Assembly (NCBI GenBank): GCA_030248195.1
Contig: JASAND010015763.1
Coordinates: 1-64,000, forward strand
Direction: 5' to 3'
Length of the DNA: 64,000 bases
DNA from: Trissonchulus latispiculum
Taxonomy: Eukaryota > Nematoda > Enoplea > Enoplida > Ironidae
Shown: positions 24,301-39,300 of the stretch, one piece after another
Layout: the number at the start of each line of letters is the position of its first letter
Numbering within the stretch: the first letter of the stretch is position 1
Position numbers and translations under genes: made by a program
Notes under the pieces: model-generated
Databases searched by the model: none
What the model saw: only the letters and a program-made list of their open reading frames with translations
What the model was told of the DNA's origin: nothing

Positions 24301-27300
24301 CGGGACCCCCCCCCGAAACTTTCGGGGGGGGGGTCCCACTTTACACTAACTACACGCTTTCATATAAGCGTGTGTCTGCTCGCTGATTGGCCCGTTAGCC
24401 TTAAGGCTTATTGTAGGCAACTTATTAGTTATTTTAATTAATTAATTATAACTTTAATCAGGTTAATGCAATTAGAAAACTAATTTGACAACTTTGTAGC
24501 ATTTTTTCTGCTCTTTTCAATGATGTAAAAATTGTTACACATTACATTCCTTCGAATTTTTGTATTATGCAACAATTTTTACATCATTGAAAAGAGCAGA
24601 AAAAATGCTACAAAGTTGTCAAATTAGTTTTTTAATTGTATTAACCTGATTAAAGTTATAATTAATTAATTAAAATAACTAATAAATTGCCTACAATAAG
24701 CCTTAAGGCTAATGGGCCAATCAGCGAGCAGACACACGCTTATATGAAAGCGTGTAGTTAGTGTAAAGTGGGACCCCCCCCGAAAGTTTCGGGGGGGGGT
24801 CCCGAGTTAATGAACCGAGCATACCTTACATAATTTGTACATGCTAGCGTAAGAGTTTCTTACTCTTATCTATTATGTACTCTTGCTGGTACTAATGAAG
24901 AAGTTTCTCTCCGTTTTAAAGCAATGCAGCATAGACAATAGACTGACAAATTTTGATTGCATCGAACGCATTATTGTGCATGAAACCAAGCAGTGCTGCT
25001 GAAAACTGGTATCATTGGCCCATTTTGCTCGGAAGCATAGAACTGTGCAGGAGTCCCCGGACAAAGAAGCTCATTCAGACCAAACATCGCTTGCCACTTG
25101 CAGTGTTTAACCACGTGTACATATGATGTAATTTGACTGCGATTGGCCAAACTTTTACTCACGTCAAGATTATATGTATAATCGTACTTCCCCCGCTATC
25201 TTGGACTTTGTCATACTTAGCGTGGTTGTACCGTATTTATACAAGAATGAGCAAAATGGCTCTCATTGAATGCCAAGGAGGGTTAGCAATATACTAACCT
25301 AACAGGTTCGCTTTATTTGAGAATGCACGTACGCGTGGTTAACAACCTTACGCTGTGCCCATCCCAGTTCCCAAAAAACGAATATTTGTACTCGCGATCT
25401 TGACCTGGGCTGAGCGATTAGCGAATCAGACTGTTAACGCGTGTAAACATGCTTATCTACAGTAAGCGGTGCCACCCCCGAGTTTTGGACTTCAAACTTG
25501 GAGCATCTCGCATACTTAGTCTAAGAAAACCTATGTACCTCTAAATTGGCTACGGACAGAATTACTCTGTTCTTTCTAATTGTTATATAAATGTATTGAA
25601 ATGCCAAGGTAACCAGTTGTGATATTGCCGTTGATATCACGGCATTCAGTGGCAATTTGAAATGACATGTTTCAATCAAAACAAGAAAACAATTACACTA
25701 GATTCCAGAATATCTGAAACTACTTAGGAGCACATCTCTTTCTCTTGCAGGTTCGCTCTTTAGGCGAATTTAAGTCTATTACCAATTTGCCAGCGAATGA
25801 AGCACTGAAAATATCGATGAAAGCACAGGAATCCTTCCAGAAGATTGTTTTGCCTCCTAACTGGAAACACACAGCAGATGATGTCAAAGGTTTCTATCTT
25901 AAGTAATAATTAAATGTAGATTTGAGCTAAAAATATATTTCGGATTATGCCGAGCATACATTAACATAGGGCCTTTTCAAGAAAGGGTAGAGTAAAGTTA
26001 TAATTAATTGTTTTAACACCACCTAACCTTGAGTTTACCACTTTTAGCTCTGATGAGAAAGATCGAGTTAATTTTAACTCTATTCGATCCTTTCTTGAAA
26101 AGGCTCGAGTCGGGCACTGGGGGGCTTGGTCCGACAAAACTTTGAGAGGGCTCGTACCATCACCAGAAAGTTTCATGGGTGCTTGCACTTTAAGAAGAAA
26201 TAAGGTCAATTTTATTAAAATTTGCGATGCTTCGAAAATCTTACAACGAAATCTTCAATTTGTAGAAGTTTCAAAATTTTGCCTAATTTTCACAAAAAAA
26301 TTGGAAATGTGAGTTAAAAATTTTTTAAAATTAAAGTGTAAAAACTATTTTTTCAGGCCATTATGACTTACCCCTTCCCATGGCAATTTTTTCGTTACCC
26401 ATTGTCCCCAACTGCAGTAGAACTTTTATTGTTTGTATTGGAACGGAGCTTCGACTTCACGGACCCCGCCCGCGTTAATCTATGATGCCAAGGGCATCAT
26501 TATTACTTGATTTGAGAAGTAATTCTGTATGCTAATTATACCTACGAAAGCTAAGCTGGGCGAAAAGCCTCACATGAAAAATTGCATTTTAAGAGCGTAT
26601 ACCCTTATTTTGTATTAAACTCTAAGTTAACAGCTGTTCGCCAGAATCTTACATCTGTGGTTCTCCAAGAAAACAAATTTATAATAGTCAGTGAAATACT
26701 TGTGTTAAGTGTTTTGTGGATAGTTGAGTCTTTGGAATGATGTAAGCACCGATCCGGAAGATATACCGAAAACTACCAAGACAAACTCCAAGATCATTAC
26801 TACAAGTATCCATGCAACGACGCAGTGGTCACATACTATAGTTGTTGAAAACCAAAGGTTGAAATTTAATCTAATCAGGACGTTCCGCAAGATCTGGAAT
26901 CCAATTTTATGAAAGCATGAAGTGTGTTTGCATAAAAGGTGCGGTATATAGCAAAATTAAACAACACCTGTACTATGATCGAAAATGTCTCTAAATTGTT
27001 CTCGCCTGAACGGAAATAATAGTCTTAAACAACCACTAAATGGAATTGTTTGATTTAGAACAATCTTGCCCTAACGGTTGGATTAGAGGCAGAGAAGCAT
27101 GTTATGGGATTCCAAGTAGTCATACTTTCCAGTAAGATTCCTTTCATGTTGTGGTGTTGCGCTTTGGGATGCAAAGATTGTAATAATTAAAATGCACCCA
27201 TGATTCATATTTATTTCGAATGTAGCTGTATAGGTAAGTAGGTAGCTAGCACAACTAGGTTGTCATGGGTGAAATGTTATGCTTTTGCTACTTGGCGAAA

Positions 27301-30300
27301 CCAGTTTTGGAAATATTTTGCGAAAGTTCTGTGATGTATATAATGATGACTTTAACAGGACTCCATACCAAAATAAGACTAGACTCATGAAATACCTATT
27401 GAAATGTAAAGACAATGCCTATAAATATAGGTACCAAAAAAGGGAAGTGACTGAATACAGTTGTGAGTTGATGTTGTCCTACGACGTTTTGCGCTATTAA
27501 ACACTAGACGTTGTTAAAGCAACTCAATCGGTTCTAAGTGTCCGCCAAAAGAAAAGGCTGCACCTTCAAGTGAAAATTTAAGTTAATCCAATTGTGCAGA
27601 AGTTAAAGGAAGGCACTTGATTGAATATTTTTGTACGTTATGATAAATGTCTGGACTGCAGATGAAAAGAATCTTGGTGCAGCAGAACCTTAAATGGGCA
27701 CAGTTTTAGTCAATTATGGAAGGCTTTAGTGTTCGTGTGTATATTTACGGCATGTTTCACTTCATATTTGATTACATTAAACAGTCTTTCTTTCCTTCTT
27801 TATACAGATGTAACCAGATTCGTGACATGGAATCAGCATGCCGTCGTTTGCACCCATCTTCCCACCTACCAATTTTCGTGGATGCCGACCAGTGGGTAGA
27901 CTTTCTTACGAATATTATGTGAGTGCCAGATCAGTGTAAGATATTTCAGCTGCAATAACTCCCAGGTTTTAGATTTTAAGATTTCAAGGACAGAGAAATC
28001 GGTAAGTTTCTGCCAAATACATATTGTTGTATATCTTTCGCAAGCACCGATTCAGGCTAACATGCCGTTCTGGAAACCTGGTCTATCGGGCTTTATGGTG
28101 CAGCCTACCAAAATGTTGTCTTACAGTTTTCAAAACCTTGAAAAACATTCCGCTTTACTTTCATTGCATCTATACCAGTGTCTTACAAACTAGAAGCACA
28201 AACTGTCAGAAGCATGCGTTGCAAGTATAAAAGAGTTCAGTCAAATCAATTCAAGAATCAGAATGTTGCTGTAGTTCCTCCAATTAAAGCGATCCCTCAT
28301 TCATGACAACTTAAAGTTTTATTTCATATCATACGGTTAGGGTGGAAATGCGTTATGCAATAGGTAAGAAACAATACAGTACTATGTGCTAGACCTCATC
28401 CCTGTTACTGTCTCAACTATCCCAGCTGATACATCCGAGAAACTAGAGCGGATATAGAGCAAACGTTCCTTAAGATTCGCAGCAATTAGTTTTACACGCT
28501 ATAGATTCAGAAATTTCAGAAGTTTCCTTATTAACTGCACGTATAGGTTACCATCTAGCTAGCCCTGTTTAGTTACTGAAGAGACAAATTTGGGAGACAT
28601 GTAAGGTGAGACTTTGAGCGCTGTGCAGTACAACACTTCCAATACACAGCTAAAGCCATAATTCAATGACAACCGTTCAGACACTGGATTTGAAGAAACT
28701 GGACAGGTTGACCTCTCAGGAGGCTAATAACACAAGCGCAGTCTCAATACAATATTGTACGGGTTCGGCAATTGCCAAGGCAATTGTTAGTAAGATTACT
28801 TTAGCAGTCTGTTCTCAGAAAGTCGCAATCTGAAGGTGAAGATGATGTGTGTGCTCTACCAGCTCCATTTATGCAGCACTACAAGCACGCCACAGGAAAT
28901 AAACATCGAATGACAGCTGCGTATATGACAGATAGCTCAGGAGCGAAAAGAGTCAATGGAGGTCTTTAATTCATCAGCAAATAGTCACATACAGTATAAG
29001 ATCAACAGTTTTCATCCTATCAACCCTGAATCAAATGGATTAAAACCTGAGTTAGCGCTCACAGGTGGCTTTCATCACTACCCAGTAATTAAACGTTAGA
29101 GGACGGTAAGTCAAATGCGCAATAGCACGAGCATCTCGCCTGTCATGATTCGTTAAGCAGAAAGCGTTTCCCCGCACATTAGCCCTAACTCTAATGTCAA
29201 TCATTAGCCACTTTAGTGTTCTTACTAATTTTAACTAAACATTGTCAGTGGACTCTGTTGACGAAACTGTCTTTACCAGACATGTGCAGGAGGGAAAATT
29301 CTGGGGGGGGGGGGGCGAAGGGCGACCAAAGGCTGCCGAAAAACCGGATATTTCCTGTTTTTTACCGGAAAAATCCGGATTCTGGGGGGGTGAGGGACCC
29401 CTCTGGTGATGGCTGAGCTGAGGTCGGGGGGGGCGAGGTGAAAACCCCCTCCCACCACCCAAGCACACGTATTTGAGCTTCAACTTCAGCCGGTGTAGTT
29501 GGCATACATCCTAGTTAGCATACGGGTTATGATTGGGCATTATGAAATCACGTGACAAGTGAATGCTCTGCGCCAATAAAAGGAAATCTGTTCCAACGGG
29601 AAATACGATTAAGATTGATACGTAGCCAAGAAACGGAGAAATATTAACGGTAGTATCACCAACCCGCAATTTATAAAGGATTAAAAAAGACATACCTATT
29701 TTCTAAAGGCTTTTTCAAAACTAAAGGATACACGTAGCTGTGAAAAACTTCGCTTAATAGTACCCTCAAAATTATATTCACGACGGTATCAGTATTTAAA
29801 AATAGTTTGAAATTTTTGATAAATTAAGCAAATTTTTCAATACAAACGATTACGCTAAAATAAGTATAAAACAAGATTTTAGTTCAACCCAATAATTATA
29901 TGAATAATTTTAGAAATGTCAAAATTCTTGTACTAACCGACTTCCTTTAAACATGTAATTTAGAACTTCCCCTTATTCCTCAGCTTAAACTCAGGGTTAT
30001 TTTCCGTTGCATTACTATGCTCAGAGAAGGCGGTGCAATTGATAGAAGATTAATCACGTGATATTGGTCTGACCAATAATAAGGTGTGTGATAACTAGGA
30101 TGTATGACCACTGGGAATAAACCATTTGAGTCCTCCAATTAGATTTTTCCATCCCTAAATAGTCCTTGGCAAAAATTTTATTTCGTAGATCCTATGGAAA
30201 AATTTATTCCATGAATTTTCGCTCAATCCACTTACAAAAGGACACAAATTAAATCAGTTTAAAGGAAGACAATAGATCGTCAAAATGTTATTTCCAAATT

Positions 30301-33300
30301 CCACTACATACTACTGGGGAAAACGTTTCACTCTAGAAAGAAATATTTCACTAGCAGTTTCCTTAAACATTTTCTTGTTCTCAGCAGTAGTTTTATGTAG
30401 TTTAGTGAAAATAATGATGTGTTTGGGCGAAAAATGATAGCTGCTTACGGAGACCGTGTGAACACAATGTTGGGAGCAACATATGACAGAACTACTGGTC
30501 TGTTTATGTCTACAAGTGCCAAAAACTGCACCTTAAGGTAAAGCAACAATGTAGTGTTCCTTTGTTCCTTGTATGGCGTATCATTGGGATCAAGTGAAAT
30601 CATTCTTATGGCTGTGTGTTTTTATAATATCAACGAAATCTTTCTGGTTGAAACTAATGTATTTAGATACTTCGCGTTCAGACCGGACCACAAGTTCGAT
30701 CCTGCCGAAGACTTTTGTCCTAGAACAAACCTCTACTATGAGACGAAGCTGCCCACTAGTGATTGTGTATGCCATGTCATTGTCCTGATTTGCCAGATCC
30801 AGGAAAAGCCCAAAAGTTTCTGCTGTGAAGGTAAGCACTAACATCACCTCGGTGTAACTCTCTCTAAAAGTTTACAACATCACGCTTTGTAGCTTAAAAA
30901 CAAAGTTTACAAATATATATTTATGGCTGACATGGACAAACTTCCTGTAAAAGCGAACACACACACACACACGCACACACACACAAACACACGCACAAAA
31001 CACACACATGCACGCACAACACTTCATCAATTATATGGCAGTAAACGTGCAATCACTGTGTACTTACGATGGTCCTGTGTAGTGGTCTAGGTGCGTAGTA
31101 TGTATATGTACCATTAGCAGTTGTGTACGTATATATGTGGTAGCAAGATAGTAAAATTGGCAAGATCTTCTTGCTAAAATTTTTGCAAGATAGTTATCTT
31201 GCCACGAAATTTAGCAAGATTACTGTCTTGCCAAAATTGATGGTAAGATAGTAAGTAATCTTACTAGAATTTAGCAAGATAGTCATCTTACCAGTTTCAG
31301 TATTAAATATGTCTTTTGAAATTTGAAAACTTGAAGCTTGAAATTTGAAAACAAAGAACCCTGTTCTATGTCCATTTGTTATTTAACCCTGTTCCCGAGT
31401 TTAACACAAGGGGGACTTTCACAGGAAAAGGTAAGGTAAGTGACCCCTGGAGAGAGCTCCAACCTACAGAAGGTTATAGGGTGCCGGTGCTTATCTCCTG
31501 ATTCACAGCGTGTAGCCAGGAGCGACAACTCTAATGTTGACTACATCTGTGGAAGGGGGGGCCAGCCCTTCATCAGGCATTTCGCCAGAACACAGACTCC
31601 TGTTACCTTCCCACCGCAGTGGTACCCAATTACCGACCGGTTAAGGATAGACAGCTGGGTTGGCTGGAGCCCACGGCGAACCGATATGTGTTTAGTCCTT
31701 TGCTCAAGGGGATTTGTAAAAGCCTTGTGGCAGCGGGGGTTCGAACCTAGGACGGTAAGATCTTCAGTCGAACGCCTTACCACTCGGCCAACACGGCACT
31801 TTCACCGAGATAATTAATAATAATCTTGCTACGACATAAACAAATGTAACTGCTCTACTACAATGGCAAAGTTGAATTCATCCTATAGTATGTCGAGGAA
31901 AGACTATGTCCTAGACTAGTACTTCTGAACAGGCGATCAGGCATAAACTGTTGCTTTCATGAGAATTTCGACTGTGGCTTGGCGGCACTTAAGGGCTGAC
32001 AGTCCAGTATTCTAAGGCGTACGTTGTTCAAGCAGAACATCAAACAATAACCAAAGAAATAAGGGTTTAAACACTGATTAATCTCGCCACCTACTCCGCA
32101 TACTATGGTTAGCTAAACACATTAATTTACGAGAAAAAGAACATGACATAGAATAAGGCATGAATAGAGGCAGATAGCATATGAGACATGTAATATGTAG
32201 AACTTGGGGTCTAATTTTAAAATGCTTTGGTAGAATCAGGAGTACATAATCATAATAAGAGTTTGCTACTAGGCATACTCCACAGGCAGAGCAAAATCTA
32301 TGTTCAGAACGCTTACGGCTAGTCCCCTTTCACCTAGTCAGACCCAATGACAGCACCCGGAAATTAGTACCTAGTCGAAACGAGGGTTAGCACGCTAGCT
32401 GCCACGATTCCCACGTGCATGTGTTCAGCATACAAGCTGACCTCCCTCCACCCGAAAATTTGCCCGATCACTTTTCTTTGAGCGCAATCCTGTAGAATCA
32501 TAGCACATATTGAACGTACCTCCGTTTCGACTAAATACTTATTTGAGGGGGGGGGGGAAGGGAGGGCTAGGGTCTGATTTGCAGTGTGGATGTCAACCCT
32601 TAGCTTACAGAGCATAGTCTTTCTCTGATAACATAGAGTACATCACTCAGGTTAAACACAGGGTTAAATACGAGGTTAAACAATGATGCATTTTCTCAAG
32701 AATACATAATACACATAAGTATGGCAAGCGTCAAAGTACATGTATTAAAAAAGTTTGATGATGCATCGTATATATGCTGTACCGCACTAGACTATTCGCT
32801 TACAAATTGGGCCCCATCAAGAATAACATTTAAGGGGGGTTCGCCATAAAAAATTTTATGATCACGGATTTTGCTCATTTTCTCACAAAATTTTGTCACA
32901 TATGCCCTGCACATCGAGTTTCAATTTTAAGTAGTTTCGTTCAGTACTTATCGAGTAACCGGCTATTAATTGCATGCAATTTGAAAATCAGGAGAAAACG
33001 ACGGTGCCGCAGCTAACACAGGCAGTTTACACCTGAACTTCCTAGAGAGTCGAGTTTCAGTCGGTTGTATGTTTGATAACTGATGTAAACAAAGAATTTA
33101 GGGTGGATTTTAAAGGGGAAAGTTTACTTTGTGGCGTTATTTAGTGATTTTAGGGAGTTACACCGCCGCTGAAAAGCCTTGACCACGAAAATCATTTAGC
33201 GGCTTAGAACCTGAATTTGATGTATTTGCGGGAAATGGTCCAAAAAGAAACAATTTTCCCAAGAATTAGAGCTTTCGATTGATATAAAATTTGACATACA

Positions 33301-36300
33301 TATTTCAAAAAATGCAAAATCTCTATTTTTTTGAGATTATGGCTGTCATACCTCATATTTGACCCCAGCGACCAACTGGGTGTACTAACCTGCACCATTG
33401 GTATCCAAACTTGACTGAAAGTCGTCAATAATGGTGATCAAATGGATACTTTAACATTTTATAGGTCTGTGTTGCAATAGCTCTATGTTATCTGCAAAAA
33501 ACGGGAATTTCCCAAATATTGCTAAAACTTTAGATTTCTGGGCCAGAGAAATCTCGAAATTTCGCAGAGCTAACCAGGATCAATTGGTATGTTTCGAAAT
33601 GTCTTGATATAAGCTGAGATTTGTAGGAAGTAGAATGTGTAATTAGGGCTTACACCTTTCAGAAAATTTCATGAAAGTTGCTGACCCACAATTTTAACAT
33701 TGCGAAAAAAGTCAAATGTGGCTGTTCTCATACTTCAAAAATTAATTAAAAAATTTTGAAGCCCCAAATTAAAATTCTGCTCCCTACAAATCACCCTTCG
33801 AGATCGTATTTATAATATAATATGAACGTTGAAGCTCTCCGTTTTTTCGTTGGGGAGATTTCTCTGGCACACGAAAAAATCACCACTTTTACCGCTCCTA
33901 TGTTTGTCACATGCTGGCATCAACGTTGAGGTGTAATTACTCGCAAGCCGTAAGAGATCCGACATTAATTTCAAAAACTCGTTAAAATATGCCATTCTGA
34001 CAACAAAATAAGTGAAAATGAGCAAATATCGGAAATGGTCGAAAAATCGGCCAGAAATGGACCCCCTTTAGTTGTATTAATATTAACCACTGATTTACGG
34101 TCCAGCAACTGAGCCGGGACTTAAATAACGATACGACAGCAGGTTCTGTATTCGTAGAAAAATAGGTGAAACTCAATTCAGTATTCAGTTGACATTTTAG
34201 TTAAGAATTTGTGAACTTAATGGTAATAAAGCGGGGTAAACCGACCTGACCGATTCACACCACAAATGCACTAAAACTGCCAAATAAGTCCTAATTAACT
34301 GATGGGTGGTGCCTATGGGCCTTTTCAAGAAAGGATAGAGTAGAGTTAAATAGCCGCTTTAACTCGTTTTAACTCCACTCAAGCTTGAGTTTCCCATTTT
34401 TAACTCTTTATGGAAAAGAATCGAGTTGATTTTAACTCTACTCTACCCTTTCTTGAAAAGGCCCTATGAGTTATCAATGATAGCCAAAGTATCTACACGT
34501 TAATCACTTGTTAGCTAACTAAAGTAATTTAGTGTAGCGTTACAGCAAGTGAAACAAAATCTTAAGACTAACATAGACCCGAACGCCCAACTCCCTTGTA
34601 TATGTGCAGGGACGGGCTCAAGGTGGGCCGGGTTATTGGGTTTGAGCCCACAGCGTGCAGAGGATGAATCACGCGTATAATACGTAGTGTTTGATGCCTG
34701 CCGTACTCTTATGATTTGTGCATGCACAAATTGGCAGTAAAATTTAGCTATAATTGTTTTAGGTAAATGTTCGCAAAACAGCATTGAAAGCAATGAAATA
34801 TCATTAATGGATCTTAACAGTAAAAGATTGAAAGGCTCCTCAACAGACGTCATGACAATAGTTGAAGACTTTCTGAAGGTTGCACTACAATTGTCAACAA
34901 GAACGATGGATGTGTTTCTTAATAACACTGTAAGTTGGTTGGCCTATCTAACCTAACTCTGGCTAGGTTGCCTATATATCTCAATCCTAAAAAGATTTGC
35001 ATAGTTTGGACTAGGTTGTTGACTTTAAATCTGCCGGATGTGATTAAGGACTGAAGCAAATTCGCGCTTCATTCCCGTTTTTGACAAGCTCACTGTGCCA
35101 AGTCAGAGTTTCGTCTTTGTTAGTAGCATAAATGTTAATCTGTAGTAAGGTCTCCTACCGAAATTTTCGTGTATAAATCTCAATTTAATGGGTCCGCCAC
35201 GTCTAACTGCATGAGGAATGTAGTCTTTGTACTGTTGTCTTTGTGCTCTTTCTAGGGACTAACCAAAAATTAGTCTCGGACACATCTGAGACTAATTGAT
35301 TTGGTCTCAGACATGTCTGAGACTAACTTTTGTCAGGATAAATGTCTGGAAAGATAGTTCGAACTAAAAAATTAGTTCGTCTCGGACATGTCTTAGACTA
35401 ATTATTTTTTGTCAAGATATATGCGAGATTAATTATTTTCTGTCTCAGACTAGTTCATAAATTTGGTGTCCGCAACAATCAAATCAGTCTGAGGCTAGTG
35501 AGATTAGTCCAGACATTAGTCCATCGAACAGCTTGCACGAATACTTTAACAACATTTCGAACTATGCTAGTGCCAGCTTATAAAGATCGAGAAAAGAGGG
35601 GACGAGATCTGAATAAAAGTAGGGAGAGGTGTCGAAAAATTGATTTGACGGGAGGAGTAGGATAAATTTTCGAGCGTGGAGTCGGCGAAAATTCAGTTTC
35701 TCGGTAAAAATAAGACATTTTATCAGTTTTAAACTTTTTCAGCGATTTTTAGCAAACTTAAACTAATTTTAAAAATATATCGCTAATTTTCGTAGATTTT
35801 TTAAAAAACAGCTAAGTTTCCGCCAAAGATTTTCAAAATTAGGCATGGGTGTTAGAAACTTTCTAGGGGGTAGCTGAAATTTTTCAGGTGGGATCGGCGA
35901 CCTGTACATTTGGAGGGAAGGGTCCTCCCTTAACACACCTATTACTGTTACTGACTCACTTCCTCCCCCCGGAATGGCTAACCCATACCTGACGGCAAGC
36001 CTAGGCGCCACAAATTAATAGTTTCCAACTTAGTCCTGACAACTGTCCGGACTATGTTTTTAAGTGTAATACAAAACTAAATTTAGTCCGGAATAAATTA
36101 TTCTTAACAGCTGCACGTGTTTAGACGAATAATTCTAGACAGTCTTTCTTCGAAAAATACATGTGCTTGCTGGGGGTTTGCCCCCAGACCTGGACCTCAC
36201 CCCCAGAGGTGCCCGTCACCCCCAGAATCCGGATTTTTCCGGTTTTTTGGGCAAAAAACAGGGAAAAATCTTGTTTTCCGGCGGTCGGATGCTCGCCCCC

Positions 36301-39300
36301 CCAGAACTTCCTCTCCGGCACATGTCTGGTCCGGACACACAAAAAATTAGCCTAGGACATGTTCAGACTAATAATAATTTTTCTAGGGCATGTCTCGGAC
36401 AAACATAAATTAGTCTTAGACATGCCTGAGACTAATTTCGTTTGTCCAGACTAAGTTGGGAGGATTTCGTTCGAACTAAAATGAGACTCGAACATGTCTG
36501 ACACAAGCAAGAGCCGTTATCTCAGACATGGCCGAGACTGATACCTTTTAGTCCGGACTAAGACTACATTCTTCGGACAGTTATGACTTTATGACGGATC
36601 CATAAAGAGAGAAACACGAGAGCTTCGTTACTAATACAGTTTATGAAAGCCTTGACAAAAACTTCTGTGCAGGCAGTTGCTGAGTGCAGTCTTATGCCTC
36701 GATTGTGGTTATATTCGGGGTTATTTAAAACAAATTGAACCTTTCCAGTCATATATCATCTGTGACAATAAACATAGTTTTAAGTCAACCATTCTTCCCA
36801 CGTAATCGTTCCAATCTCTAAGTACATAATGATCAGTCATCATCACCATCGCAATGTTATTAGACGCGCTTGTATTTAAATTAGATGTTTAAGCGTAAGT
36901 AAGAAAGCTTTGTCTTCAGTATTTCCACGTGGTTTCGGTTTCAGATGCTGAGTAGGACCTATATTGTTGCGAATGAACGACAAAATACTGGTACTGGCAA
37001 AACTCAATCGTCCGTTTGGAATTATGTAACCTTGGCTTTGGATATGTTTGTACTTCTTCCCGACCAGCCATTGGTTCCATTGTACAAACTGGAACGGATG
37101 AGCAGTTTTGTTACCAGGTGCTTTTTTGGTGGCTATCACTGCCCAAGGTTGGTAAAGCTTTTGTTGTTAACGACTGCAACTATAGTACGACAAATAATGT
37201 GTGCACAAATTTTGACCGTTAATAGCAAAATAGCATTTGGAGGAGCCTCAATAATGCATACATTTTTATTGTAGTCAGGAACTAGGATTTTGAAAATTTA
37301 TAATTATCTGGAATTCTTAGTTTTCGTCAAATCTTTATCACAATCAAGATTTTGTTTCTGCGAATAATAGAGCGTAAGGTTCTGCCGCATGTTTTTGCTC
37401 TTACAAACTTTTCATGAAAGCGAATCCAGTTGCCGGAATTCTATGTTTTCAAAATTTCCTTGACTTAAAAACAATTCTCCAATACCAGCAAGATAGTTAT
37501 CCTGTGTAAAGCATTGAACGAGCAAACAATGCTTGTAGAAGAACAAACTCTCGAAATGCACTCACTTCCCGGAAATTGCAAAAACAACACTTTCCCCATT
37601 TACAAAATTGTCCAATAGTCTAGAGTATACTCTAACATTTGAAGGCCCTTGGTGATCTGGACAAGTCCAATAACAGAACAAATATGAAAATAAACCAAAT
37701 TAATATTAAACAATTAAAATTTCAATGAATCACATCCAAACCACACTGAAAATATGTCATTTTATTTTTATTATTTTTCTTATTACCATCAGTCATTTAT
37801 ACCTGTCTATATTTCTTCCTGGCTACCTTATTCAGTGGTGACTTATAATTCTACTCGTTTTCCTTTTCTGACCTTTTCTATTGAATAATGTTAAATATAC
37901 TGGAATTGGATTATCGTAGCACCAAAGTACGTCTCAAAATATTAAGCTCGGCTTCAGCGTTTGAAAGCACAACCAATAAACCAAAGTACGAAGCACAAGA
38001 ACAGTTTTGAAGTTTGAATTAGGAAGGCACAAAATACAAAGCCTATATTCCAAAAAGTATGTCCCTGGTAGCACAAGGCACAAAGCTTGGTCCGAGCTTA
38101 AGGCATAGCTAAAATTTTACTTGGGCCATAGACATACAGAATTTTGAAGCTACAGCGTATTTGATAATTATTTGGTTACAATAGTTAACAGTCGATTGTT
38201 TAGAAAACTATTCAACTACTTTACAGAACCTACTCAAGGTGACTGCTATACCTTTGCACCTCCTTGGAAATTATGCAGTCCTGGCCAAAAAGAAGGTGGG
38301 TCCTGATTGTTTACTGTGCTTGAATGGGAACATTGATCACAATGTTTTGTATTATTAATGACCCAGTGTATGTTTGTTGCGCTGTTGAATATAAGTTTCT
38401 CAGGTGTTCATTTGGTTCTTAATACCAGCTTCAGTGGCTCAGTTATACTGGATCCTGCGTTTGCTGGCACCAAAGTTATAGTGCACGAGCAGGGATATTC
38501 TGCTGTTCCCTTTATCGAAGGCTATTATGTTCCAGCTAATCATACACTAATGATCGGAATAAAAATCGTAAGCAATAAATGCTTCCTTGGTGGGAGTAAA
38601 GTATGTGTTTTATTAGCTATTCAGATGACAAAATACGTCATATTTGTGATGTAATGAACTGAATTGGTTGAAATTGTCACTTCAGTACACGAGACATCAT
38701 TTGAAAGTATAATTAGTTAATGATGATTAGAGTACAAATGTGTGCGACCATCTTTGAAAGGATCATATGAAATAGCTTAAACAGAAATAGTTGGCGAGCG
38801 CTTAAGATTGGGGGCACGTTGCATAGAAAACACAATAAGTTAATAAGTTCAATAAGTCATATACAATAAGTAGATTTGCATAAAAGTTATAATCAGGCCA
38901 TAAGCGACTTATTGAAATCAGCTATTTTGGAATTAAAATATATAAATTTCATAAGTGAGCGTTGAAAAATTTGCAATGACTATTAGCTTATGAAAATTGC
39001 TTATTAAAATAAAATTCCAAATGTTATTGCCTTGGATTTATGATAACAAAATATAAGGAAAACTAATAATTTCCGCTATTCTAAACAGGTACAGTATCAG
39101 CGCAAATACTCATATTAGAGCTTTCTGTGCTAATTAGTAGCATAAAATTAGATGTGAACTGCAAAGCGAAAATCTGAACGAAACTACAAAAGCACAACAC
39201 TACATTCTGCAATTATCGTGTATGTCTAAAATGTCTATATGTCTATATGTGTAGAATTAAAAAAATTGAAAAGCATTTCTTCCGTCATTATACGAGTTCA

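Larger units (their letters stand above)
22189..25062. mobile_element. Second element with GTCCGGGGACTCC ends, interrupted by nested insertions
   Basis: It starts and ends with the same terminal repeat as 19582-22115. The left arm (22189 to about 23190) aligns with the neighbour's left arm. Beyond it, a 400-bp MITE and a 1-kb palindrome replace the rest. Only about 190 bp of right arm survive (24872-25062). Confidence 0.75.

Noticed and set aside
27215..27236. 8-nt micro-exon before GTAAGTAGG
   Set aside because: It would put a stop in the channel frame.
31440..31817. 125-codon plus and 80-codon minus frames
   Set aside because: Both fall within the SINE and its tRNA head.
34515..34928. 137-codon minus-strand frame
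   Set aside because: It is the antisense shadow of channel exon 8 and has no motif of its own.
37016..37222. Frame extending past exon 9 donor
   Set aside because: Reading on leads to unrelated residues and loses the link to GDCYTF. The phase-2 donor at 37148 is required.
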